A stretch of 64,000 nt of DNA from Flavobacterium sp. JAD_PAG50586_2 (GTDB lineage Bacteria; Bacteroidota; Bacteroidia; Flavobacteriales; Flavobacteriaceae): NCBI GenBank assembly GCA_023213215.1, contig CP096136.1, forward strand, positions 3,258,724 to 3,322,723. Direction: 5' to 3'. Shown piece after piece: positions 1-8,630 of the stretch; positions within the stretch are counted from its first letter, which is position 1; each line of letters begins with the position of its first letter. The notes beneath the pieces were generated by a model. That model saw nothing but the letters and a program-made list of their open reading frames with translations, made no database searches and had not been told where the DNA came from. A program made the position numbers and the translations under genes.

Positions 1-234
1 GAGAATCCTGATTTCCTTTTCTATAATAATGGTTTTTTCTTTTGGATTGGTGATCTTATTCGCTACCCAAATGCCAAACAGTAAAAAGAAAACAGCTATC
101 AACCCTATGTACATCTCTACCTGATGTTCCAGTATTAAAAATCGGAACTCAAACCATCGCAATAGCAGCATCAGTACTGCCATCATGATAGCGTAGCCTA
201 TGAGTTCTTTGTGGTATTTTAGTTTGTGGAGCAT
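1..234 (-). CDS. Membrane-anchored LuxR/CsgD-type regulator, N-terminal part (cut by window edge)
   Basis: An open minus-strand frame starts at the ATG at 234-232 and runs off the left edge after 78 codons without a stop. It begins MLHKLKYHKELIGYAIMM and contains two hydrophobic helices (about residues 13-31 and 42-58), followed by a charged segment. This matches the N-terminal architecture of small flavobacterial response regulators that carry two membrane helices and a C-terminal LuxR-type helix-turn-helix. The DNA-binding part lies outside the window, so that half is inferred from family resemblance only. It could be another small two-helix membrane protein. Confidence 0.55.
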   Translation of the reverse strand, partial: MLHKLKYHKELIGYAIMMAVLMLLLRWFEFRFLILEHQVEMYIGLIAVFFLLFGIWVANKITNPKEKTIIIEKEIRIL

Positions 235-338
235 GGTTTGGATTTCGATAAGTCAAAAATAGGAAAAAGTGATAAGTGATAAGGGAAAAGGGAGAAGAAA
301 TTGAAAGGAATTTGTCCTGATAAAACAAGAACCTGTCT

Positions 339-389
339 TTAGCCCCGATAGGAGCGGCACCGAAGTAGAGCGGATAGCGGGAAGATTCG
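339..389. repeat. Short copy of a dispersed flavobacterial intergenic element (candidate)
   Basis: The stretch starts TAGCCCCGATAGGAGCGGC and closes with GCGGATAGCGGGAA about ten bases later. From memory, flavobacterial genomes contain many intergenic elements with these two ends around a variable middle, and this would be a short copy. Only one clear copy is in the window, so its repeat nature rests on recollection rather than on comparison here. Confidence 0.4.
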
Positions 390-421
390 TTCTGAATTTA
401 ATGAAAGGTTATGCTCCTTAT

Positions 422-464
422 AAAAACCAAAGCCCCGACAGTGTTTCCACTATCAGGGCTTTGG
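422..464 (-). terminator. Rho-independent terminator of clpB
   Basis: A strong hairpin has arms CCAAAGCCCCGACAGTG (427-443) and CACTATCAGGGCTTTGG (448-464) with a TTTC loop. Read on the minus strand it is followed by a T-run. It lies directly downstream of the clpB stop codon. Confidence 0.8.
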
Positions 465-491
465 CAATCTAACCAAACTTATCTATAACTA

Positions 492-3095
492 TTATTTTAC
501 GAGTTCACTCTGATTCCTAAACACCAACTGACCGTCGAAGCTGTCCAACAGGATAATACTGTCGGTGGCGATTTTGTTCGCCAGGATTTCCTTTGAAAGC
601 TGGTTTAAAACCTCTCTCTGGATTACCCTTTTTACCGGTCGGGCACCAAATTGTGGGTCGTACCCTTTTTGTGCTAAATAGGCAATAGCTTCCGGAGTGG
701 CATCCAATGTAATGTTTTGTTTCGCCAGCATTTTGATGACGCTCTTTAATTGCAAACCAACAATTTCTGTGATGTTGGCATTGGATAAAGGCGTAAACAT
801 TACGATTTCGTCGATACGATTGATGAATTCCGGACGTACTGTTTGTTTCAGTAATCCCAGCACTTCGGTTTTTGCACTTTCTATTGCCGCTTCGATATTG
901 CCTTTTAGATTCTCGAACTTCTCCTGTATGATGGCGCTTCCCATATTGGAAGTCATAATGATAATCGTGTTCTTGAAGTCAGCCAATCTACCTTTGTTAT
1001 CAGTCAATCGTCCTTCGTCCAATACCTGTAAAAGGATATTAAAGGTATCCGGATGCGCTTTCTCGATCTCGTCCAATAGGATTACGGAATACGGTTTTCT
1101 TCTAACCGCTTCGGTCAACTGTCCACCTTCGTCATAACCTACATAACCCGGAGGGGCACCAACCAATCGGCTTACACTGTGTCTTTCCTGGTATTCGCTC
1201 ATATCGATACGCGTCATGGCGTTTTCATCGTCAAACAGGTACTCTGCCAATGCTTTTGCTAACTCGGTTTTACCTACACCAGTTGTTCCTAAGAAAAGGA
1301 AGGTCCCGATGGGTTTCTTCATATCCTGTAAACCGGCACGGCTTCTTCTGACGGCATCACTTACTGCTTCGATGGCTTCTTCCTGACCGACTACGCGGTT
1401 GTGCAGTTCGTCTTCCAGTTTCAACAGCTTTTCGCGTTCTCCCTGAAGCATTTTCATTACGGGAACTCCCGTCCATTTGGCAACGACTTCTGCAATGTCT
1501 TCGCGCGTTACTTCTTCTTTTATCAGTGAAGTTCCGTCTTGCTTTTCGAGTAATTCGTTTTGGAACTTATCTAAACTTTCCTGTGCTTCCTTTATTTTTC
1601 CGTAACGTATTTCGGCTACCTTTCCGTAATCACCGTCGCGTTCTGCACGTTCTGCTTCGTATTTGAAATCCTCGATCTGCTGTTTTACGGATTGGATATT
1701 GTCTACAATGTCTTTTTCTGATTTCCATCTGGTAAAGATTTCATTGCGTTCTTCCTTGAGGTTGGCCAAATCCATGCGCAGGATTTTCATCTTGCTTTCG
1801 TCATTTTCCCTTTTGATGGCTTCAATCTCAATTTCGAGCTGCATTATCTTTCTGTCGAGTACGTCCAGTTCTTCGGGTTTGGAATTGATTTCCATTCGTA
1901 GCTTAGAAGCCGCTTCGTCAATAAGGTCAATAGCCTTATCGGGAAGGAAACGATTGGTAATATACCGCTGGGACAACTCAACAGCCGCAATAATCGCTTC
2001 GTCCTTTATTTGTACCTTATGGTGAGTTTCATATTTTTCCTTGATACCACGCAGGATAGAAATTGCACTTTCCGTATCGGGTTCGTCTATCATGATCTTT
2101 TGGAAACGGCGTTCCAATGCCTTGTCTTTCTCGAAGTATTTTTGGTATTCGTCCAAAGTGGTTGCTCCAATTGCACGCAGTTCGCCACGTGCCAATGCAG
2201 GTTTTAATATGTTGGCTGCATCCATAGCGCCTTCACCGCCACCGGCACCCACGAGCGTATGTATTTCGTCAATAAAGAGTACGATGTCGCCTTCAGAAGA
2301 GGTTACTTCCTTTACAACTGATTTCAATCGCTCCTCGAATTCCCCTTTGTATTTGGCTCCTGCAATAAGCGAACCCATATCCAAAGAGTAAATTACCTTA
2401 TCCTTCAAATTATCGGGAACGTCGCCATCTACAATCCTATGTGCTAATCCTTCGGCTATGGCGGTTTTACCCACACCCGGTTCACCCACAAGCATTGGGT
2501 TGTTCTTTGTACGGCGCGTCAAAATCTGAAGCACACGGCGGATTTCCTCGTCGCGGCCTATGACTGGGTCAAGCTTACCTTCCTTGGCCAGTTCGTTTAG
2601 GTTTTTGGCGTATTTGCTCAAAGCATTATAGGTTTCCTCAGCAGAAGCGGAGGTTACCCTTTCGCCTTTACGGATTTCGTCTATGGCTGCCTGAAGTCCT
2701 TTTTCGGTAACGCCCTGGTCTTTTAGGATTTGCGCCACCTTGCTTTTGGATTTGAAGATAGCCAGGATTAAATGTTCGATAGAAATGTATTCATCGTTCA
2801 TTTTCTTTGCTATGTTGGCTGCATCGTTCAGCATTGCATTCGCATCACGCGATAAAGCAATGTCACCACCCGAAACTTTTGGAAAGCTTTGAATGGTGCT
2901 GTCCAATATCTTCTTAAATAAATCGACATTCACGTTGAGTTTCTTCAAAATGAATGGCGTAACGTTTTCGTCAACCTCGAGGATACCTTTGAATACGTGT
3001 TCGTTTTCTATCTGTTGCTGACCAAAACCCTGCGCAATATGTTGGGCCTGTTGTAAGGCCTCCTGAGATTTAATGGTTAAATCATTTATGTTCAT
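492..3095 (-). CDS. clpB: ATP-dependent chaperone ClpB (Hsp100 disaggregase)
   Basis: This is the hexameric cytoplasmic disaggregase that works with DnaK to extract proteins from aggregates. The start is placed at the ATG at 3095-3093 ([10 protein letters not shown]); the frame is open 20 codons further upstream, but that extension has no Clp_N character. The product is 867 residues, the normal ClpB length. Visible parts are the Clp N-domain repeats (about 1-145), the first AAA+ module with Walker A GEPGVGKT (204-211) and Walker [10 protein letters not shown], the long coiled-coil middle domain (about 400-525), and the second AAA+ module with Walker A GTTGVGKT (603-610). It is a single-gene unit with its own terminator. 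The upstream region carries a repeated AGACAAAATGTC motif that may mediate heat-shock control. The call is secure. Confidence 0.97.
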   Translation of the reverse strand: MNINDLTIKSQEALQQAQHIAQGFGQQQIENEHVFKGILEVDENVTPFILKKLNVNVDLFKKILDSTIQSFPKVSGGDIALSRDANAMLNDAANIAKKMNDEYISIEHLILAIFKSKSKVAQILKDQGVTEKGLQAAIDEIRKGERVTSASAEETYNALSKYAKNLNELAKEGKLDPVIGRDEEIRRVLQILTRRTKNNPMLVGEPGVGKTAIAEGLAHRIVDGDVPDNLKDKVIYSLDMGSLIAGAKYKGEFEERLKSVVKEVTSSEGDIVLFIDEIHTLVGAGGGEGAMDAANILKPALARGELRAIGATTLDEYQKYFEKDKALERRFQKIMIDEPDTESAISILRGIKEKYETHHKVQIKDEAIIAAVELSQRYITNRFLPDKAIDLIDEAASKLRMEINSKPEELDVLDRKIMQLEIEIEAIKRENDESKMKILRMDLANLKEERNEIFTRWKSEKDIVDNIQSVKQQIEDFKYEAERAERDGDYGKVAEIRYGKIKEAQESLDKFQNELLEKQDGTSLIKEEVTREDIAEVVAKWTGVPVMKMLQGEREKLLKLEDELHNRVVGQEEAIEAVSDAVRRSRAGLQDMKKPIGTFLFLGTTGVGKTELAKALAEYLFDDENAMTRIDMSEYQERHSVSRLVGAPPGYVGYDEGGQLTEAVRRKPYSVILLDEIEKAHPDTFNILLQVLDEGRLTDNKGRLADFKNTIIIMTSNMGSAIIQEKFENLKGNIEAAIESAKTEVLGLLKQTVRPEFINRIDEIVMFTPLSNANITEIVGLQLKSVIKMLAKQNITLDATPEAIAYLAQKGYDPQFGARPVKRVIQREVLNQLSKEILANKIATDSIILLDSFDGQLVFRNQSELVK

Positions 3096-3166
3096 AATGT
3101 ATGTTGTTATTTTGTTGTGTATAATTTTACGGATAGCGAACAATATGCATTCCAATGTAAAATTAG

Positions 3167-3221
3167 AGACAAAATGTCGTTTATAATATGATTTCCATCA
3201 TATTAATAAGACAAAATGTCT
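3167..3221. promoter_or_regulatory. Candidate regulatory region upstream of clpB: paired AGACAAAATGTC motifs around an inverted repeat
   Basis: Two near-identical 13-mers, AGACAAAATGTCG (3167-3179) and AGACAAAATGTCT (3209-3221), each have inverted AGACA/TGTCT-type arms. They flank a perfect 8-bp inverted repeat, TAATATGA...TCATATTA (3184-3205). The block sits 72-126 bp upstream of the clpB start. The symmetry suggests binding of a dimeric regulator. No CIRCE element is present, and the regulator is not identified. Confidence 0.45.
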
Positions 3222-3279
3222 TGAAATGAGACAATACCGCTTTAAAACCTCATAAGTTTGGTTACAATCTCAATTAGAT

Positions 3280-3510
3280 CCACCTCAAAGCTCCACCGTC
3301 CCACCTTAAAGCTCCGTCGTCCCACCTTAAAGCTCCGCCGTTCCACCTTAAAGCTCCGTCGTCCCACCTCAAAGCTCCGTCGTCCCACCTCAAAGCTCCG
3401 CCGTCCCACCTTAAAGCTCCGTCGTCCCACCTTAAAGCTCCGTCGTCCGACCTTAAAGCTCCGCCGTCCCACCTTAAAGCTCCGCCGTCCCACCTTAAAG
3501 CTCCGTCATC
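3280..3510. repeat. Tandem array, 11 units of 21 bp
   Basis: Eleven consecutive 21-bp units of consensus CCACCTTAAAGCTCCGTCGTC fill 3280-3510 exactly. They differ mainly by C/T changes at the seventh base (CCACCTT or CCACCTC) and the CCGTC/CCGCC position. Because 21 is a multiple of three, both strands stay open and would encode heptads (RRSFKVG-like on minus, RPTLKLR-like on plus). No signal for translation is seen, so this is called a minisatellite rather than a gene. A reverse-complement half-unit (TTTGAGGTGG, 3516-3525) follows. Confidence 0.9.
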
Positions 3511-3600
3511 CTAGGTTTGAGGTGGGGAGGGGTACTTATATAGGTGGGAGGGGGTACCTAAAGGGGTACCCTTTTATACTTATATAAGTGGGGTAAAAAA
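3511..3600. other. G-rich intergenic stretch with GGGTACC and ACTTATATA repeats
   Basis: Downstream of the 21-bp array the sequence is purine-rich, with three GGGGTAC occurrences, an inverted pair GGGTACC...GGTACCC, and a direct repeat of ACTTATATA followed by GGTGGG or AGTGGGG. No coding potential is seen. It may be part of the same non-coding element as the array. Confidence 0.4.
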
Positions 3601-3693
3601 TGGGAGATGGCTTGAAAATACTGAGCTCTCGTTGGAACGTTTGGTGTTGTGATGAAGTAAGAACCAAATATAAAAAACATATCTCTGCATAAT

Positions 3694-3722
3694 TAAAAAA
3701 AGCACCCAGTTAAGAGTGCCTT
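3694..3722 (-). terminator. Terminator of the ArsR-AHSA1-DoxX operon
   Basis: On the minus strand GCACTC, loop TTAACT, and GGGTGC form a 6-bp stem with one G-U pair, followed by seven Ts. It lies 18 bp past the doxX-like stop codon. Confidence 0.65.
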
Positions 3723-3739
3723 GTAAATTAAAATTAAAT

Positions 3740-4102
3740 TTAAGGATTTAGTTTAAGGTACGAGTTATACGACAACGCCAGTATTACTAAAAAGATGAGT
3801 GGTAAAAAGGCAAAAAAGCCCACTCCGTCCACACAGAAATAGCTGATGCTGGCAAATAAGAAGTCAAATATGAAGCCCGCGTATGCCCATTCCTTTATAC
3901 GTTTAGGAACTATTGGTATCATTAAGGCTAAGGTTCCGGCCACTTTGAAAAGTGCTAACGCATTTCCAAAATAGATAGGGTATCCCAAATGACTTAAGCC
4001 TTGTTTTGCTTCTTCAGAATTGAAACCGAAAGCGGATCCAACGCCTTCCATTAAAAAAATTATGGTCGTTGTGACCCAAAAGATAATTTTGTGTTTTTTC
4101 AT
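3740..4102 (-). CDS. DoxX-like small integral membrane protein
   Basis: The 120-residue protein begins MKKHKIIFWVTTTIIF at the ATG at 4102-4100; an in-frame start 17 codons upstream is less likely. It has four hydrophobic segments and the DoxX-like pattern with LGYPIYF near residue 40, an ALFKVAGTLAL segment and a conserved KEWAYAGF stretch. DoxX-like proteins are poorly characterised; some are linked to quinone or redox functions. It is the last gene of the operon that starts with the ArsR regulator at 7707. The family call is good but the specific function is unknown. Confidence 0.8.
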   Translation of the reverse strand: MKKHKIIFWVTTTIIFLMEGVGSAFGFNSEEAKQGLSHLGYPIYFGNALALFKVAGTLALMIPIVPKRIKEWAYAGFIFDFLFASISYFCVDGVGFFAFLPLIFLVILALSYNSYLKLNP

Positions 4103-4158
4103 TTGCTTTAGTATTAGATTGGATTTATAAGAATATAAAAGTATGAAAGTCATAGCTT

Positions 4159-5121
4159 TTAAACAATCACTACATTAATCATCCAGTTAATTCCATATTT
4201 ATCAGTAAGGCTTCCGAAGTACGCTCCAAAGAACATATCGGCTAATGGCATTGTAACTTCACCACCGGTGGCTAGTTCGTCAAAGATTCGTTTGGCTTCT
4301 TCCTTGGTTTCGGGCTCGATACAGATGTGCATATTGTTGCCAGGCGTGAGTGTAAAGCCCATTTCAGGCGGTGCATCAGTAGCCATTAATATATGCCCGC
4401 CCGTAATTGGGAGTTCGATATGCAGTACCATTTTCTTGATAGCCTCGGCAACCGGTGGGTGATTCGAGTCGGCAGGGATGTCTTCAAACCGCGTGATGCC
4501 GTTTATAAAATCTGTTTTGAATACCGATTTATAAAACAAAAACGCTTCTTCGGTATTGCCAGGGAAGTTCAGATAGCTGCAGGTTCTTGCCGTATTGCTG
4601 GGTTTGCTCTGCCTGCGCAGCCAGAATTGTGCTTCAATGTACTGGTCAAGATTTTGCATAGCCATAGTAAAGCCTTCCTTGAATCCGAGGGCGATTACCT
4701 TTTCGAGATCTTCGAGGCTTGCGTATTGTGCCACAATCGACACCAGCGTCTTATCACCAGCCTGCGAGAAATCATTCGTCCATAGTGTTCTGGGCATATC
4801 AGTATTTACGTTTCCTTTTTCATCGCAAAAGGCATCGAGTCCGGTAAAGCTCTTTTCGATAGTAATCTTTTGGTAGTCGTTTTTGCAGTAATGCCTGGCG
4901 CCTTCGGGGCTTTCCATATAGTAGAGCCACGTGCCGCCTTCACGGAAATCCATCGAAATTGTATTGGTTATATAGGGTTTTGGTGCCCACCACTGGTCTA
5001 ATATTTCTGGAGTAGTCCAGGCTTGCCATACCACATCTATAGTGGAATTGAATTCTCTCTTAACGTTTACCGTATTGTTTTCCTTGTTAACTATAAAGTC
5101 GAATAATAAGTTGCTGTTCAT
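4159..5121 (-). CDS. Fusion of AHSA1/SRPBCC domain with PhnB-type VOC (glyoxalase-like) domain
   Basis: The protein has 320 residues. Residues 1-165 form an AHSA1 domain with the motif WQAWTTPEILDQWWAPKP, FREGG and a C-terminal GFKEGFTMAMQNLDQY helix. Residues about 180-320 form a PhnB-like VOC domain (YLNFPGNTEEAFLFYKSVF, HIELPITGG, NNMHICIEPETKEEA, GINWMINV). The linker contains LRRQSKPSNT. No ATG or alternate frame at the junction suggests two original genes, so the fusion looks genuine. AHSA1 domains bind hydrophobic ligands; PhnB-like VOC proteins usually lack a known reaction. It is the third AHSA1 copy in this operon. Confidence 0.85.
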   Translation of the reverse strand: MNSNLLFDFIVNKENNTVNVKREFNSTIDVVWQAWTTPEILDQWWAPKPYITNTISMDFREGGTWLYYMESPEGARHYCKNDYQKITIEKSFTGLDAFCDEKGNVNTDMPRTLWTNDFSQAGDKTLVSIVAQYASLEDLEKVIALGFKEGFTMAMQNLDQYIEAQFWLRRQSKPSNTARTCSYLNFPGNTEEAFLFYKSVFKTDFINGITRFEDIPADSNHPPVAEAIKKMVLHIELPITGGHILMATDAPPEMGFTLTPGNNMHICIEPETKEEAKRIFDELATGGEVTMPLADMFFGAYFGSLTDKYGINWMINVVIV

Positions 5122-5160
5122 CGTTTTTTGTTTTATTTTTTCTGATAGTTATGTCGCTAA

Positions 5161-5724
5161 TTATTCTGCATTCAGTTTATAATGAAGCACCACCGTACCG
5201 CTTTCGTAAGGTATAGCATCAATTAAGGTAAGTTGTTGTCGGGTGTTGAGCTGGTCAAAAATCCTCATTCCGTCATTTATCAGTATCGGATTGACAAAGA
5301 TGAAGAACTCGTCTATGTGGCAGCCAGCTATTAGTTCCGAAACAAAACCCGCTCCTCCGTAAACCAAAATATCCTTCCCTTCCTGGTTTTTAAGTTTAGC
5401 AATCTCCTCATCCAGGTTGCCTTTAGCTAGAGAGGTATTCTTACCAAAGGGTTTATCCAGTGTTTTAGTGAAAATAATCCTTGGCGTATTTACCATTTTC
5501 TGTGCGAAACTATATTTTGGATTCTCAGGAGTAAAGGCTTCAAAGTGTCCCACAAAACCTTCAGCCATCTTCCGACCCAGCAGGATTGTATCCGAAGTTG
5601 CTGCAAGATTATCAATTAACTGAAAAAGTTTTTCATCTGCTTTTACCGTCCAGTCTAGTTCACCGTTGGGTCCTGCCACGTATCCGTCAACAGAAACCTG
5701 TATTTGTAATTTTAGCTTTCTCAT
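5161..5724 (-). CDS. Dihydrofolate reductase family protein (RibD C-terminal domain)
   Basis: The 187-residue protein opens MRKLKLQIQVSVDGYVAGPNG, the usual start of RibD-C/DHFR-like single-domain proteins. It has the LLGRKMAEGF and GGAGFVSELI segments that form the pyridine-nucleotide-binding fold. These proteins resemble the reductase half of RibD but are usually stand-alone and of unknown substrate; they are often found with ArsR-AHSA1 operons, as here. The gene lies between the AHSA1-VOC fusion and DUF998. It is not the canonical FolA. Confidence 0.85.
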   Translation of the reverse strand: MRKLKLQIQVSVDGYVAGPNGELDWTVKADEKLFQLIDNLAATSDTILLGRKMAEGFVGHFEAFTPENPKYSFAQKMVNTPRIIFTKTLDKPFGKNTSLAKGNLDEEIAKLKNQEGKDILVYGGAGFVSELIAGCHIDEFFIFVNPILINDGMRIFDQLNTRQQLTLIDAIPYESGTVVLHYKLNAE

Positions 5725-5737
5725 GTGTAATTCCGAA

Positions 5738-6376
5738 TTATATAGATAAAAAGATATATGCGGTCAGCATTGTCCAAAATATATAGCAGCATACCAAAAG
5801 CCTGTTGGCATATCCCACCAGTGCAATTACGCCGTCCGGCACTTGTTTAGGAGGTTTAGCATCCTTCCCAAAAGGAACTCCTGCGCTCTTAAATCCCGCT
5901 ATCATTACCATCATTGTAGTGGCCATTAACCCACAGCTTATCCAGACAAGATGTGTTGAAACCAAAATCAACGTACTGAAAATCTGCCAGCTTTCAATCG
6001 TAATGAGGTTATAGGCAACCAATAATGATCCTATCAGTAAGGTAGGGATTCCCAATAAAAAAGCCAATCCATGCCATTTATGCTTTACGTCAAATAATCC
6101 GCCCATAATAGCGCCAACACCTGAAATAAAAACCAGGACAACGCCAAAAGCAGCCGAGCTATTGGTCACAATATTCCACAATACTATTGCATTCAGTAAT
6201 GAGCCAAATCCCCAACAGAAAAAGAAGAAGGTCAATAGCGTCTTGTTTTTGCCTAAGGCATATTCGCTGACCATCTTCCAGCTGGGTTTAAACTCAGGGC
6301 TTACAAAGTGTAAGGACAATAGCAGTAACAGTGAGACTGCGCCACAAATAAGTGATAAGATTGCCAATAGAGACAT
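5738..6376 (-). CDS. DUF998-type polytopic membrane protein
   Basis: The 212-residue protein has about six transmembrane segments. The first loop carries SPEFKPSWKMVSEYALGK, characteristic of DUF998 proteins, and there is a conserved FDVKHKWHGLAF motif near residue 100. The biochemical role is unknown. It is 3 bp from the downstream end of the second AHSA1 gene and is clearly part of the operon. Confidence 0.8.
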   Translation of the reverse strand: MSLLAILSLICGAVSLLLLLSLHFVSPEFKPSWKMVSEYALGKNKTLLTFFFFCWGFGSLLNAIVLWNIVTNSSAAFGVVLVFISGVGAIMGGLFDVKHKWHGLAFLLGIPTLLIGSLLVAYNLITIESWQIFSTLILVSTHLVWISCGLMATTMMVMIAGFKSAGVPFGKDAKPPKQVPDGVIALVGYANRLLVCCYIFWTMLTAYIFLSI

Positions 6377-6379
6377 TAC

Positions 6380-6883
6380 CTACTTTTTTAGTGATTCGAA
6401 ATAATTGTCTAAATAACCTAATGTTGCTGCGAAACCTTCCTTGAATCCCATGGCAATTATCTTTTCAAGTTCCTCCAGCGATTGCCGTTTTATAACGATG
6501 TTTACGGTTGTGTTTCCGTTATGTTCGCTAAAATCAAGGTTCCATTCAGAAGGGCCTAAGGCCGAATTGGGAGTTCCTTCACTATCAGTAAAGAACGAAA
6601 GGAATCTGAAACTGTCTTTAGGGTGGATAGAAGTATATTCCTGGGCAGACCAGCCTTCATTTCCTTCAGGGCTTACCATAGCGTATAAACGGCGTCCACC
6701 CACTTTAAAATCCATTTCTTTTGTTTTGGAGGTAAAAGGCTTTGGAGCCCACCACTGGTCGAGTATGTCCGGATTGGTCCAGGCTTCCCAAACCAGGTCT
6801 CTGTTTGCCGCAAACTTTCTTTTTATTGTGGCTGAAATTTCGTCTTTATTGATGATGATGTCTAATGTCTGATTACTGTCCAT
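6380..6883 (-). CDS. SRPBCC/AHSA1 domain protein (second operon copy)
   Basis: The 167-residue single-domain AHSA1 protein has the family core VWEAWTNPDILDQWWAPKPF, a FKVGGRRLYAM strand and the C-terminal GFKEGFAATLGYLDNYFESL helix. The fold is a helix-grip cavity for hydrophobic ligands, related to the Hsp90 activator Aha1 only by domain. It starts 3 bp after the preceding AHSA1 gene and is clearly paralogous to it and to residues 1-165 of the fusion protein. The ligand is unknown. Confidence 0.88.
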   Translation of the reverse strand: MDSNQTLDIIINKDEISATIKRKFAANRDLVWEAWTNPDILDQWWAPKPFTSKTKEMDFKVGGRRLYAMVSPEGNEGWSAQEYTSIHPKDSFRFLSFFTDSEGTPNSALGPSEWNLDFSEHNGNTTVNIVIKRQSLEELEKIIAMGFKEGFAATLGYLDNYFESLKK

Positions 6884-6886
6884 TCC

Positions 6887-7390
6887 TTACTTCTTTAGTG
6901 ATGCAAAATATTCGTCTAATCCTTCTGCGGCTGATGTCAATCCTTCCCTGAAGCCCATTGCAATCGTGGCTTCTAAAGCAGCTAAATCGGGATAGGAGAT
7001 GTCGAAGGTTACCAGAGTCCCTCCCTCAATACTGCTAAAGTTACTTTCCCAGTTGGATTGGGGCATTTCTTTATTGATGTTTCCATCGGAATCCGAGAAA
7101 GCATCTTCTGCTATAAACCTTTTTAGATCTTCCACCAGTGTATAATTGGCTATAGCCCAATGCTCTTCGCCTTCAGGCCCAACCATCGCGTAAAGCCAAT
7201 GGCCGCCGGTCCTGAAATCCATTGATTTTGTTTTGGCTTTCCAAGGCTTTGGAGCCCACCATTGGTCTAAGATTTCCGGGTCTGTGTATGCTTTCCATAC
7301 TAATCGAAGTGTTGCATCGAATGCTTTTTTAACGGTGATGGTGTTGTTTTCCCGGTTTACGGAAAAATCCATTGCTAAATTGATACTCAT
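6887..7390 (-). CDS. SRPBCC/AHSA1 domain protein (first operon copy)
   Basis: The 167-residue AHSA1 protein has VWKAYTDPEILDQWWAPKPW, FRTGGHWLYAM and the closing GFREGLTSAAEGLDEYF helix. Its start overlaps the stop of the ArsR regulator by 4 bp (ATGA), which implies translational coupling. ArsR plus AHSA1 is a recurrent two-gene unit in many bacteria. Here it has been extended by two further AHSA1 copies. The target ligand is unknown. Confidence 0.88.
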   Translation of the reverse strand: MSINLAMDFSVNRENNTITVKKAFDATLRLVWKAYTDPEILDQWWAPKPWKAKTKSMDFRTGGHWLYAMVGPEGEEHWAIANYTLVEDLKRFIAEDAFSDSDGNINKEMPQSNWESNFSSIEGGTLVTFDISYPDLAALEATIAMGFREGLTSAAEGLDEYFASLKK

Positions 7391-7707
7391 TGCTGTTTGT
7401 TTTTTATAGTTAGTAATATTTCATCAAGCTGGTTGAACTTGGTTTCCCAAATCTTTCTGAACTGTTCGAGCCATTGGTCTATCGCTTTCATTTTGTCTGC
7501 TTCTAATTTGTAATAAATCTCACGCCCAATCTTTTCTTCCTTCACTACTTCACATTCGACCAGGATTTTAATGTGTTTCGATACTGCCTGTCTGGAGGTA
7601 TGGAAGTGTTCGGCTAACGCATTAGGAGTCATAGCATTAAGGGCAATAAGTGTAATTATTGCTCTTCGCGTAGGATCTGATATGGCCTGAAAGACGTCTC
7701 TTCTCAT
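7387..7707 (-). CDS. ArsR-family winged-helix transcriptional regulator
   Basis: The protein is 106 residues from the ATG at 7707-7705 (MRRDVFQAISDPTRRAII); the frame is open 16 codons upstream, but the chosen start matches family length. The winged helix includes LAEHFHTSRQAVSKHIKIL (recognition helix about residues 33-52). No CxC metal site is present, so metal sensing is unlikely. It is the first gene of a seven-gene operon and probably autoregulates it. Confidence 0.9.
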   Translation of the reverse strand: MRRDVFQAISDPTRRAIITLIALNAMTPNALAEHFHTSRQAVSKHIKILVECEVVKEEKIGREIYYKLEADKMKAIDQWLEQFRKIWETKFNQLDEILLTIKNKQQ

Positions 7708-7819
7708 GGTGTTGGATTTAAATATGAAACTAATCGGTTGCAAATATAAGTGCAACTTTTCGGTTGCGCAAATAATTTGGCAGTTTTTTTAGGAATGTTG
7801 TAAGGATAGGAGGTAAGGG

Positions 7820-8530
7820 CTATTTCTTTTCCTCGTATATTTTGACAAGGAACAGCGCTAGGTTAGGCTCTACATTATTGATTTTTCCTGTATTGAAGCT
7901 AACGCCTACGCCATTATACCCGGGGTTGGCAGTGGCACCGTTAATACCGAAGCCGGAAAAGGTAATGAATGAGCTATGGCCATATTCCTTTCGTTTGAAC
8001 CAATAGGCCATTCCGGTTATTCCACCTTTGCTGACCTTGATTTCATCGTTTTCACCAATGTGAAATACTTTATACTGCCCGCTGCTTATAGTGTGTTTAT
8101 CGCCCTGTACTTTATACCCCTGTTCTTTATCGGCAGTTAAATCGTCATTGCCAAATACGAATACCTTGTTTTTGGGAATGTATTTAAAATTGTCGTTAAA
8201 AAAATCGCCGTCAACATAATACGTAGACAGGATTAATTCGCTGTCTGTGGCATTAAGTCGTTTTAAACTCTCCAGTTTATAGGCATTCGCACCTTTGGAC
8301 TGTGCGGCATCCTTGATAGAGTAATAGAGATTGGTAGTGTGTTTCAGGCTTCCGGTTGCCTTAATACGTGCTACTAATTTGTAGCTTGCCATATCAGTGC
8401 TGTCGCAGATAAAGATAAATTGTTGGTAATAGGGCTTTTGGAGTGTGTCGCCTTTTTGAAGGTACTCAATAGTTTGTGCCTTTACGCCATAGGATAGGAA
8501 AAGAGTCAGAAGGATGAGGTATTTTTTCAT
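7820..8530 (-). CDS. Secreted protein of unknown function
   Basis: The 236-residue protein has a clear signal peptide (MKKYLILLTLFLSYGVKAQ, cleavage near A18-Q19). The mature part is mixed beta-rich without a recognised domain. Notable segments are DSTDMASYKLVARIKATG near residue 45 and a glycine-rich FSGFGINGATANPGYNGVGV stretch near the C-terminus. It is transcribed away from the TPR-SMP-30-like gene that begins at 8631. No function is assigned. Confidence 0.7.
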   Translation of the reverse strand: MKKYLILLTLFLSYGVKAQTIEYLQKGDTLQKPYYQQFIFICDSTDMASYKLVARIKATGSLKHTTNLYYSIKDAAQSKGANAYKLESLKRLNATDSELILSTYYVDGDFFNDNFKYIPKNKVFVFGNDDLTADKEQGYKVQGDKHTISSGQYKVFHIGENDEIKVSKGGITGMAYWFKRKEYGHSSFITFSGFGINGATANPGYNGVGVSFNTGKINNVEPNLALFLVKIYEEKK

Positions 8531-8630
8531 TTGGCTTGACGGATATAGCGTAAAAATAATAAATAATTCACTTCAGTGTAATAAACAAATCAATTTTGCG
8601 TCCTACCTAAAACCAATTAAATTAGACTTT

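Noticed and set aside
3096..3240. CIRCE heat-shock element upstream of clpB
   Set aside because: The TTAGCACTC-N9-GAGTGCTAA sequence is not present.
3242..3587. Heptad-repeat ORFs on both strands of the 21-bp array
   Set aside because: They exist only because the repeat unit is a multiple of three and lacks stops; no signal, start context or family supports a protein.
4159..5121. AHSA1-VOC fusion as another homopolymer artefact
   Set aside because: No long A/T run, ATG or alternate frame lies at the junction; the linker is GC-rich and continuous, so the fusion appears genuine.
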